A DNA stretch of 64,000 nucleotides from NCBI GenBank assembly GCA_031308135.1, contig JAHLJT010000631.1, positions 212,520,731-212,584,730 of the forward strand, read 5' to 3'. A model generated the notes under the pieces. The model did not search any database. It saw nothing but the letters and a program-made list of their open reading frames with translations, and was not told where the DNA came from. This DNA is from Acheta domesticus (Eukaryota; Arthropoda; Insecta; Orthoptera; Gryllidae). Positions 10,717 through 23,300 of the stretch are shown here, piece by piece (the stretch's first letter is position 1; every line of letters starts with the position of its first letter). The position numbers and the translations under genes were made by a program.

Positions 10717-11507
10717 CAATTTTGTAGAAAATCATCTGAGGGGTTTAGGCGCAAGAATTATCTAGTGTTGACCACAAACAGACAAGATTTTGCCGCCAGT
10801 CAATTTTTCTGTGTCAAGAACCCACAAAACATGGATTCTGAATACACAACATGAACGAGATTTATCAACAACAAATATGAACAAAATTTATCTTTTTTTT
10901 TGTCAGGACAAGACATTAAGAGATTTTCTGTCAAAAATCACCAATTTCCGGCCCATAATTAGATTTTATTCATTTATTTAATGTCAAAAACATGATGTCC
11001 TATGGAGAGAAGTGCACTACAATCTGAATCTTCTTATGCTTATTGGTAAGTAAAACGGGTCCTGTGACTAAAGTTCACTATATCCAAGTTCATTACAACC
11101 AGAGTCGATTATAATATGGACTACATAAGTTAGAACAGAGATCCCAGAGCTCAAGAAATCATATACAGACTGCACTTCTCCCCATCATATGCCCCAGTTG
11201 TTCATTTTCCCCCAACAATATTAAATAAATAAATAACAAGAGAGACATCAGCAAATTAAACGTAATTATAAATAGAATTGCAGAAGTGTTTTGGAGGAAA
11301 TTAATGTTCTGGCACAGGTTACCATTCCCATGAAAAATTAATTAAGGCAGAAGTAAGATTAAATGAAAAAATCTTAATCTCTTAAAAACATGGGAAACTT
11401 GCTAAAGAATGGCATCTGCCTCATCGAGCCTTTTCATAAATTAAACAGAACTATAAACAGATAGAGAAGGAAATTTGCTTTGAGCCTGAACACAACTTCA
11501 TGCTTAC
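10717..11507. other. ARMH3 last intron, no recognised feature
   Basis: Stretch between the 5' end of I-like copy 1 and the donor of the last visible ARMH3 exon. I see only AT-rich sequence. The expected final ARMH3 exon (about 30 codons) is not here. Confidence 0.6.
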
Positions 11508-11624
11508 CATTGCTGTAAAGAACGCAGCATGCAAAGGTTTCTCTGCATAACGCTCATACTGATCAAGATTATCTTGCAGCTTCAAAGTTAGACTATCGTA
11601 GTTTTTTCGCACCACCTCAAGTAT
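11508..11624 (-). CDS. ARMH3: ARMH3 exon 14, last exon in the window
   Basis: Codons 608-646, with [20 protein letters not shown] and YERYAE...AAFFTAM. It ends with a GTAAGC donor, so at least one more exon follows. Confidence 0.92.
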
Positions 11625-14600
11625 CTAAAAACAAATAAATCTATAATAACCTACCTCAAAATAAATAATTTTGCAATAAATTGTGACTGTTCAACTTACC
11701 TGTTCTTCAGAAGGAGTGGATAAACTTTGACTAGCCAACCATGTTTCAATCTTTGGAGAGAAATGATTAATAATTGCTCTGCACAAAAAGTTACAAAAAA
11801 TCAATACAAATTAATTCCAAGACAGTACATTTCAATTAAATGAAATAATTCTAAAATACTTTTAAATGTCTTTATCACCTGACATTAATTAAACTGTTCG
11901 TGAGTCTTAGAGCATGATCTTTAAATTCACCATCACTGGTAGAGTATCGAAGAGCTGGAGAAGAATAAATCCACAATCAGTCCAATTCTTCAAATCTTAC
12001 TAAAAAAGGCTACTAATAATACTAACCCATTGAATATAAATTTTCAAAGACCTGGTGCATTCTTATTAATTCATAATAAAGCTCATCATAACTTCCAGGA
12101 GAAGGTAGGAATGTATCACCATATGTGATGAACAAATTGAAAATATTAATTACCTACAAACAGATATTTAAATATATTTCAGAAAAAATATTTATTATTA
12201 TTATTATTATTATTATAAATCATGTTCACAAAAGAAACAACTTTCCACCTGCAATGCAAGATTGAAAATGTTCATTTTCTTTGCTAAATGATTTTCATTT
12301 GCAAGAAGGAATTTCAATAAAGTGATAAGTGCTGTCCATAATTCCTTCCACTGATAATTCAATCGGACACGGCAACGTTTCTGATAGCACAACACTCTAT
12401 GAATAACACCAACACAATACAAGTACAATTCCATTGGCAGTTTCTTCATCATATGACTCATTATAAATTCTACCAAAAGATCTGAAAATAAATAAATAAA
12501 TAAAATAAAAAATATAATATCATTATGGCAAAACACCTGAATCTAATTTGAAAATAAAAAATGTTAGACTAAATTATATTTTTGTTATCTTTTTTACCCA
12601 AAAGGGTGGATGCTAAAGGTTGAGAAGGGCTTGCTTTATCAGGTGCAAGCTTTCTGTGACGCATAGGCAATCTGTGTAGTTGAACTTTAAAAACAAGATT
12701 GACATCATGCATTAATGAGTTGGCATACTGGTCTTCCGATATACATGTCAATATCAAAAAACAGAGTTTTACGTTGTTTACACTAGCTTCAGATTTTGTA
12801 TCTTGCATTACAATAGAACTGTAAAGGAACAAAATAGAAAAAAATTAAAATGTCTTTGAATAACAAAGGGATTTTACTCCACACTTAATTGTACAAATAA
12901 AATTACACGCTAGGAACAAAATCAAATATATATTAAATTTCAAATTATTCATTAACTTAACTAAAAGAGACTATCATCATTCATTATCTGCAAAATCTTT
13001 ATGTTTAAATTTCAGAAACACAAAAATCTTGATAAGCTTACCAATACTGAAAGAAAGTTACAAGCAGATTGGAAGGTTGTGCAAAAATATCAACAGCTGG
13101 GGGAACTGATAAATCAGGAGTTGGTTGATTTGCATTTAGAGTGTTGCTAGGAGATGGTGGTGTGCTTGTATCTGTCTGAGTATGTGCCAATGTAGTAATA
13201 AAATTGCGATTTAAGTGAACAGCTTCATAAAGTGCCACTAAAAGAGCGTTATTTGCCCTGAAATCAATTTAAAAAAATATAAATATATGTATGATAATCA
13301 ATTCAAAAATCAATGAGAGTAAAATATCTAGTAACACCCAAATTGAAATTTCATAAAAATTTACTTCATTCAAACAGAATTAAGTAAATCTGAGGATGTT
13401 ACACAATCTTTTACATTAAAGGAATAAAATGAAAAAAGATTACCGAATTTGTTGTGTTCGAACACCCCCTTCTTCAGACACAAACATGTTTCCAACTATA
13501 TTTGTGATAGATGATAACCAACTACCAGATTGTGGCTCAGCATGCTGTGCAGCAAATTGCCGGCAGAAGTCAGTGAGGCATGATGTGATGACCTGTGAAT
13601 TAAGTTTCTTTCAAATTGCGGTAGAGCTAAATGAGATTTAAAAAAATGTATTACTGAATTTTCATTGATAGATTGAATTGTTCACAATACTACTCACTGG
13701 AATATAAACTGTGCAGCTTTGTATTTCCTTTGTAGGCCAAAATCTTAATATATAAAAATGGAGCAATGTGCGAAAGTGTATTAGTTCAACAATCTTTTGA
13801 ACCACTGGAGCAAATGCTGCTAAATCAATGTTGACCAGCCAATAAAAAAGGTAAGTGGGATGGCGATTCCAAAATGTTTCTCCAAATTTGCTTACAACCC
13901 AAATTTTGTTACTGGAAACCAATATTGCAGGGCAACGTTGGGAAGGTGAGGGTGAGATCAAGCAGAAACAGGCACAACAAAAGATAAATAAATACTTGGG
14001 CAACTCCATGTTACTTCAGATAATTAAAAATTAAATTGAAAAGATTTGGAATTTATACACAGCAAATACTGCAAAAATTGGGTCACCTTTTCAACATGGT
14101 TGGTTAAGGCAATGGGTGATAAATGGAGGGAAACATAAGTTTAGCTTAAGACAAGGACATTCTATTATGTGATTTTGACAAGATCGCCACTGTATAGTTC
14201 CTTGTAATGCATTCCTACCTACCATTCATTAATTGGTAATCATCATCATTTCCTATTCCCCAGCATGTAACGCATCCCCAACTAACATTCATTTGTAATC
14301 ATTATTGTCATTTCCTATTCCCAAGCAGCAGAAATACAGTGAGCAAGGAAAGTCTCTCAATAGTGGCACCTTGCTGGTGAGAGTACTTGTCCAAAAAATT
14401 ATGTTGGTAGCATGAGCTGCAGCTTGTAACAAAAGAAAACAAATACCACACTTATCACAATCAAAACAGATGCTGGAAGTGTTGTCCCCTTCACTTGTTG
14501 CTCAGCAATCATACCAACATTAAAGCAATTTTTAATAAAAGACCCTGACTCGGCCCAGTGTGGAGAGACTTTTCTGGCACACTACATTACTGAGGTGGGC

Positions 14601-17600
14601 CAACTGAGGTTACCTCAATATAAAACAAATGGTAACTAACCAAAATCAGAAATACTGAAATCTAGAACATCATAAGAAGGAAATATGTTGAAACTGGATC
14701 CCAAAATACTTTTATATCTAAATCAGTAAACAAACTCTAATACAAATACTCCTCAAATTATAATTACTTCTGAACACAATAAAGAGAAATAATACAGATT
14801 AATAAATAATACAGAGAAATAAAAATTTCAGAATTCCCCCCCAAACAAATCTTTAATTATTTTAAATTGAATTTAAAATGTAAATTCTCCTTCAAGAAAT
14901 TTACCAAGCATTTAAGAATTAAAATTCACACAGGTCTGATCATTTGAAAATTGTCTATATTTGTTTATTCACATAAAATCAGACATATTTCAACTATTTT
15001 TGGAGTGAAATATGCAATGCTTTTTGATCAGGACACTATTAAAATGTATAGTGGGCACTACCTCAGCAACACCTCTTGATAAGCACGTGGGGCTCCAGAA
15101 TGGCACAGACTTTCTCTTACTAGTTAATTTCCTAATATCTTTAGTTGGAGATAGCTATTTGATTTTGTTCCCCTTCGAACAAATTTGGAGCCTTTTATCA
15201 GAAAATTTTGAAAAAGTTCCAGGAGTTTCTTTTAAAGTACCAAAAAATTTGAAGATTTTTTCAAAATTGCAGGGTTTTGAGTTAGCTCAAATTGACTGAA
15301 GAATATTCTTTTGGAAAAATCTTATTAATAGTTTACACATTAGTGTTGTTTACAGACAGCCAGACATTTTGAATGCTGTTTTGGTATCAGGGAATCTCAA
15401 AATGTATATTTCCATAAAAATCCCAAAAGTGATTTTCCACAGCATTAGACAACTTTCTCCATTCTACATATATTTCTCCAAATGTAGATTATACATTAGA
15501 AAATAAAAATTAAATGTCTGCAAAATTACACAATATAATAATGTATTACCTATTTCTTGGATGAATACAGACTGATAATATAAAATAATTAGACTAATAT
15601 GTATTTTCTAGAGGTGGGAGAGGGAGATTTAGAGTCATTTTTGGGAAAATTTTGTTTGCATGATTGTCACTATTTTAATGTAAATTACTACTGCAAAAGA
15701 CTACTGATTTGTTGAAAAAATGTACATCACATTAAATAAAGATCTAATTCTCAAGACTATATTTCATTTAAAAAATCAACTTCATTAATGTGGGCATAGA
15801 AGGGAGTTCGAAATTGTCTTAAATTTTCTCTTTTTGAAACCCCATGAAGTTTCAATGAGAAGTGAGCTTGCAACATTTTTATAAACATTCTTTGCTCTAT
15901 TTTAGCAAAGTGTTTTAAGAAAGAGTTTGGAATCATTTTTGAGAAAATTTTGAAAACATCCTATAGACTACATTTAGTGAAATGAAAATGTGATCTGAAT
16001 CTGCTTGGCCTTGAATATGGCTAGATTGATGACCACAGTGTATTGAAGAAAGTAATTTTGTATACATAGAAGGAAGAAACCCCACCTAGGGAGTATATGA
16101 CCTTGACGTTGGTGGTAGAGCTTGAGTAACCCCCATGACCCCATGACCCTCAGAGCTATGCCGGCAGTAGAGTAACTACTGATAGGGCCTCTCTTGTCGG
16201 ACAGGTCGAAGGAGAGGGGTTAGACGAAGATGTACTCCACAAGAAGACCTCATCAGCAGTCCCGGCGAAGAAGACCTCTGCGCAAACATCTGTAACCCAT
16301 GCCCGGGGTTACAAGGACAAAGTCTCTAATGGCCAGAAAAGGGCAGAAGAAGCTGCCCTCCATGTGGAGTTAGTACACATGGTGGTATGTGATCAAACCA
16401 TAAGACAACAGCCCTGTCAGATCACAATCCCGCGAAAGGCTGGTAACCGTACTGGGAAAAATTCTTACTCGAAAGCTTCAAGTGAAACAACAGGATGGCC
16501 ACTACAACAACTCTAGCAAGAATTAGGAAAAATGATTGGGAATAATGGATACACTAATTTTAGGTACATGGAATGTGAGAGGACTAAATAATAATAAGGC
16601 AGAATTGGAGAGAGAGCTGAAAGCAAGGAATGTAAATATTGCAGTTATTTCGGAAACCAAAAAGAAGGGTAGAGGGTCAAAAGATCTCTATGACTACACA
16701 TTAATATACAGTGGACTTCAATAAAAGAGCGTGCAGTGGGGTTGCTTTATTAATGGATTCAAAATGGAAAAATAAACTCTTACACTATACATATTACAGT
16801 GGCAGGATTCTTGAAACATGATTCCAAATTCCAAGAGGACATCTAAATTACTACCAGTGCACACACCAGAAGAAGGACACTGACACTTTTTATGAAACTT
16901 TTCAAAGAAGTTTAGATAAATAAAACAAAAATGATTACATAATAATTGCAGATCTAAATGCCCAAGAAAGAAAAGAGATACCTCCAAATGTTGTTGGCTG
17001 CTTTGGAGAAGAAACTATCAATGGAAACGGGCAAGAACTTAGGAAATTTGTTACTACTAACGATTTCAAAATCATGAATACCTTCTTCAGGAAAAAGGAT
17101 ATAAATAAATTTACCTGGAGCAATGGCACCACAAGATCACTAATAGATTATGTTATAGCGAACAGAAAATTGGCACCACAAATTAGAAATATTCATTTTT
17201 ATAGAGACAGTGATATATCGTCTGATCACTACTTAGTAGTCTCCAAGATCTCAATTATAGCCCAATGGAAGAAAATTGTGACAAAGCAACATAAAAACGA
17301 GGAATCTATGGTCAGAGATATTTACAAAGTCCATCTCTTAAGACAAGAAAGTATAAGAAATCTCTATCAAACATGCCTGAAACAAATAAATGGACATATA
17401 CCTTCACAAGATGACATTAACACAGAGTGGAGCAATACTGAAAATATTATATGCACTGCAGCATATGAAGCTATTGTTAAAAGGACTAAACACAAGAAAA
17501 CAAAATAGAAGCCAGCCACAGAATTATAGGAATAGAGCCACAGAGGAATAAGCCTGTTCAACAACACTTATTAAGTTTATACAAAAATAATAAGCGGCTC

Positions 17601-20251
17601 ACAGCAATCTCAGATACACTGCTTTTGGAAGAACAAAGTGGTTTTAGGCAAGGACGATTGTGCACAGATAATGTGTTTACCATAAACAAAATAATAGAAA
17701 AGAGACGAGAATTCAATTTAGAGACCCATATAGCTTTTATAGATTATGAGAAAGCGTTTGATAGAGTTAATCATGAAATTCTCTGGCAGATGCTTCGAAA
17801 AAGAGGCTATCCTCTCCACTTGATATAAGTTAGTAAATCCCACTACCACAAAACAAGCATTAATTTACAAATTGGGAACAAAATGTTTGAAGAAATAGAA
17901 ATAAACAGGTGTAAGACAAGGGTGCAGCTTGTCCGCCACTTTGTTTAATATTTATAGATAGATAGATAGATAGATAGGGTTTATTCTACAATTGGGCTGA
18001 TGTTGCCCGGTGGCAGAATACAGAAAAACAAAAGTACATTAAAAGTACAAAACACAATTAACTATAAAAACAATATATAAAAAATCAATATAAAAATCAA
18101 ACGATCATGCAACTGATTATATTGACAACATTCTAAGAAAATGGAAAATTTTAAATAAACCAAGTATTTGGATAAACCTAAATACACCTCTACAATCACT
18201 TCTGTATGCTGATGACCATATAATTATAGAAGATAGCAAAGTAAGTCTGCAAAAATCCTTGTACCAGCTAAATAGAATATGCAAACCATAATGTCTCTCA
18301 ATATCTGTCTCTAAAACTAAAATGATGACATTCAGAGGCAAATAACCTATCAGAACTAAAATAATAATAGAAGATAAAGTAATAGAGCAAGTAAAACATT
18401 TTAATTATTTGAGCTGTGATATCACATACGACTAAAATAATGATATGAAAACAAAACTATGTTTCCAACATACTTGCAGAACAATAAACAAATACCTTCG
18501 CAATAAGAGAAAAGAGACACTATTAAAATTTTATTAAGTCATGGCAGTAGCACAACTGCTTTACAGGTGTGAATCATGGACAATAAGAAAACAAGATAAA
18601 ATGAAGATACAAGCCTCTGAAATGAAATTTCTCCAGAGTAAAACACTGCACCATAATGGATAAATAAAAAATTAAGATATAAGACAGGAACTTAATATAT
18701 TTTCAATTAATGAGAAAATAAATGAATACAGATCACAATGGGTACAGCACTTAGGAAGAATGTCTCGCAAAAGGATCCCCCGACATGCCTTTTAGTAGGA
18801 GAAGAAGGGACACTGGCCATCCACGACAGACATGGTGTTATGAAGCCAGAACAGGGAATCTCCCTAACCTATGAAGTGAACAAGAAGAAGAAGGAAGAAA
18901 TATCAATTTACTTGGCTGCCTGGGAAATGCCCTGTCCTAGTCACAGCTACCTAGGTTGTGGTGTCTCCCAGAGAGCCAAGTAGATAAAGACTCTGACCAT
19001 AGAAGCCTTCAGTTTCAAGAAATATATACTTTTTCAGTTTGAGGAGCAGCAAAATAAATTTTTGTCCATAAATTGGCACTTTTTCCTGCAGCATTACAAT
19101 ACCTTCTCTATATGTACACACACAGTTTTGTGGCGGAAGAAGATTTACAAGCTTTATGAAAGAATAGGATGTCTTAATGTTTTTAATATAAACTGATAAA
19201 TTATTGTAAAGAAATACAAAATTTGTTTGTTAATTTTTGATGGTGTGTTGAAGATATATACAAATATTCTGTTTTTACCTGACCATAACCATTTAATGCA
19301 AGTTCATCATCCAAAATAGAAAGTTTAACTATATACGGATTAGCAGCTTCATGTTTACGATAATTCACAAGGAGGGTCAATAACAGAACTGCATCATGAC
19401 CATGCTGAGCTCTTGTGGAAGGATCACATAAAACCTACAAAAGAGAAAATTTGCCTTTTAGTTTTCCAAGAATGTCACAAGTATTACAAAAATATGTGAG
19501 AGTTCAGAATCCCACCTGAATTAATGATTCAAATATGCTATTGATCATAACATATTCTAACAATGTATTCTGACTAACGTTTTCTGTGCCTGTCACTAAA
19601 ACTAGCAATAATTTCAGACACAAAGCTTTCAGACTATCTGGATAATCACCTAAAAATGAATAAAGAACAAAATAGAATAAAACAACATTGAAACACTGCT
19701 CTAAAATTTGCTGGTAATTATTGTGAACAGATAAGAAGACTTATCAATTAAAGTTTTTTTGCAATTAAAACAGATATCTCACCAGTTAAGAAGTTATTAC
19801 AATGATCTAGAAGTTCTTGCATGAGCTTTTCTGCAGATTCAAATCCCATTAAAATATTAATTACATCAAATCCAAATTCCCCTGATGTTTTCTTGTAAAT
19901 GCTATTTATTAAGGCACACAGTGTCTGAAAAGATACAAGGTTCTCCTGAGTTTTTAAGATACATCACACACATTTGTTTTGGATAAAAGTAAAGAAATAA
20001 TACAATATCTTCAGAGGTGAAAAACACAAAAACAAACACCGATACATGGGCAAGGAGGGAAGAAATATTTGCTGTAAGAAAAGGAAGATGGGGAGTTATT
20101 CCTAACCCCTCAAAGAATATGCCAAGGAAAAAAATTACAGTTTTGACAGTTTATAAGAAACCATCAACAACAACAACAACAAAATCAGTTAGAAAATTAC
20201 CCTCAGTCCTGCATCAAAGAGATTCAAGACAAAAAGCACCGAAGTTAGCAG

Positions 20252-20301
<50 letters not shown>

Positions 20302-23300
20302 TATTATTATTATTATTACTATATTTTATTGAGTCACATATACAATTACAATTGTGTACGATGAGTCAAATATGTATGTGGAGGGAGTACAATTGCGCAC
20401 ATTTTCTTGAGTGCAGAGAGTGAAGTTGCATTTACTGTCCAGTGACAAAACAAGGGGCCATCTCAGCATTTGCTCAAAGGACCAGGGAAACTGGACAAAA
20501 AACCTGTTCAAGATAAGGTCATTGGCCTAGGAATTACAGTATTTTTAGTAAAAAAAATAATTTAACATTTCAAGGTTATAGTACATGATATCAATTATGG
20601 TAATAACTACTTATAATTTAAAAATATTAGTACATTGAATATTAAAATCTTGAAGTGGTGAGGAGAAGGAGGCAGGTTTCGGACAGATTTCGTATTTCTA
20701 CACCTAGCCCTACCACAGTACCTGAAATCATACTGCACATATCAATTACTGAGGTATTCCTGAACACTATAAAAAGGTGTGAGGAAGTGTTTGAGATTTT
20801 TCTTGGAGTTGTGTAATCCTGTTATGCTTCTCAGATGTATTGATAATTTGTTGAAGAATTGTATTCCTGGGGAGAATGTACCCTTTTGATATAATGTGCT
20901 TGTGCACATTGGTTGTTGAAGGTTATATGTTTGCCTTGTGTTGTATGAGTGTAAGCTTGAGTTAAATTTGTAAGGTGTGTTGTGGTTTAATAGAATTTTC
21001 TTTATGAACACGAGAACTTCAAAAATGAATATACAAGGCAGAGGAAGTATGTTAAGTTTTTTCAATTAAGATATACAGGATTCTGTTCTTTTTGCATTTA
21101 TAGTCCAGATGATCCTCGTTTGTATTATGAATGTTTGCTTAGCCTCTGGTGCTTAGTCCCAGATTATTATTCCGTATTTGAGAATAGAGTGCACGTGTAA
21201 GAAGTACATTGTTCAAACTGTTTCATCAGTGCTGTTTCTTGTTATTATTCTAAGAGCATACTTAAGTTTGCTCAATTTCGGATTAATATCTTTTAGGTGT
21301 GAGTTCTATTTGAGTTTGGACTATGTGGTGATTCCGAGAATTTTTTTTTCTGTGCTTGATGCTGTTGCCTGCTAATGTTAAATTTAGTGAGAATTATTGT
21401 GATGAGTGAGAGTTGTGGAAGGACATTGTGATTATTTTGTCTGTTTAGGATTAGTTTGTTACGGTGGATCCATTGAATTCGTTTGTCAATGGCTGAATTG
21501 GCTTTGTTTTTTGTAAAAATTTGGTTGTTCTTTCTTTGAATATTATATTCATATCTTCAGCAAAAGTAATGTTATACAATGGTAATGGAATAGTTTTGAA
21601 ATCTGCAACCCGCAACACACGCCTGCAATTTTCTTACATCGCAAACTTGGAAACGATGCAAACTAGTGCGAATTAAGTTGTGTACGCCATAAACTACAAA
21701 ATGAGACCTTTTTGGATGTTCTGTTATATTTTTTGAAAGTTCCTCATGCTCCACCACACGTTGGCAGAAATTATGGAAGTTGGAATCCAGTGTGAAGCTA
21801 TTTTCACTTTTAAAATAATGATTTACAAAGTCATGTTTTTAACAAATTGCAAAAACATCTTTTGGCCTCTTCTATTTCATTTTTTGGCATTTCCACTCTT
21901 CTAGCTTCTCTAGATTTACAGTATTTGGTATTTCATCTGCCAAGGGAGTCACTGCACTATCTTATCTATCCATCACCGTAACATTTACATAAGTATTTCA
22001 CAATAAAAAAAAACTTAATTTGAATTTGCAGTTTAATTTTTACAATAACGTGTGTGAGAACATGTTTAAGAACAAGAGGAGGGGAGGATGTAGAGATACA
22101 TGCAGTGGAAACTAAAATAAAGTAGAGGAAACATGATGGAAACCATAAAATGGAAACATGCTGGGAACATTAGAGGTACATGCAAAAAATGTGATAGGAG
22201 TATCTGAGGAATACAATGAAGGGCAACATGATTGATTGATTGATGGATGATTTCTGGTACTTCAACTGCTAAGGCCATTAGTCCTGCAAGTGAAGCACTT
22301 GTTTTCGTCGTGGGAGGTGGCAGTGATCTTCCTCCTATGGCTAGTGAGATCCAGCACCAAACTATATCGGCTTGCCGGTTTTTCCCCAACCAGGGTAATC
22401 TCCCACCAGTTGGGCACTGCCTCAGCCAGGACAAGCTCTAAGCTCCCAACTGGTCTTCTGACAAGTGTGAAGAAAAAAATCAGAGAGACCATGTAAAACT
22501 ACCGATCAGAGTGGCCAGCTGCTAGAATTCTCCTCCAGATAGTGGCTGAATTCAATCTAGCTAGTGTTGCAAATTCTGCCACCAAAGGGACTCGAACCCA
22601 AGGACATCCTGGTCAGAGGAACTGCAGTGACATTAGGTGATGCCCTGACCCACCTTTGCCAATGCAATTTGCTGAGAAGGTGTAGGGAATATGTGGGGGA
22701 ACATGCAGGAAACAAGTGGCGTCAGAGTTATGTTTGCTGTTTTATTGTACAAAAGGAAACCCTTTTGTATCTTCTCTTACATTTTTGGAAATTTAGCTCT
22801 TCTGGTTACCTTCACTCAGAAGCATGTGCGTGTGATCAGATTAGGGACAAACCTTAAAACCTATGTAAATTTAAATCAGCATGTCAATAGGCCTGTAATG
22901 TTTTAACATACATTTCGGGGACAGGTTAGCTAATGATGGGATTCAGCATGAAACAATTTTCAATTTTAAAACATTCATTGACAAGGTGTGGAATGTTCAC
23001 TCAGGCCCAGTTAAAATATTATAATTACTTAAATTTAACCCTCCCTCCACACATACATACACTCAAATATTTTTTTGAAACAGCAAACCAATGCAAAACA
23101 TGTGATGAAAGGGCAGGATTATACCAAATGGCCAGAGTCAGAAGTAAAAATAGTATAAAATAGTAAAAAAAAATTTTAAAAACTAGGACAGCAATCAAGC
23201 AACTGGGAATTTGGCATATCCATGCATCAACGAGAAGCATACATTTGGTAAAGGCCACAGTGTACCTTCATACTATACTTGTGAAGCTCATACTCAACAA

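Noticed and set aside
12213..12536. Full 107-codon frame as coding
   Set aside because: Only 12249-12481 lies between splice sites and aligns with ARMH3; the ends are intron.
13662..14009. Extra ARMH3 exon between exons 6 and 7
   Set aside because: Exons 6 and 7 already join in phase and align with the vertebrate protein without a gap; this frame has no counterpart.
20017..20364. 115-codon plus-strand frame
   Set aside because: Its second half is the TAA/TTA microsatellite read as Asn and Tyr runs; no protein similarity.
22560..22660. A tRNA gene
   Set aside because: A B-box-like word and weak A-box are present, but no cloverleaf with a plausible anticodon arm can be drawn and a SINE body follows.
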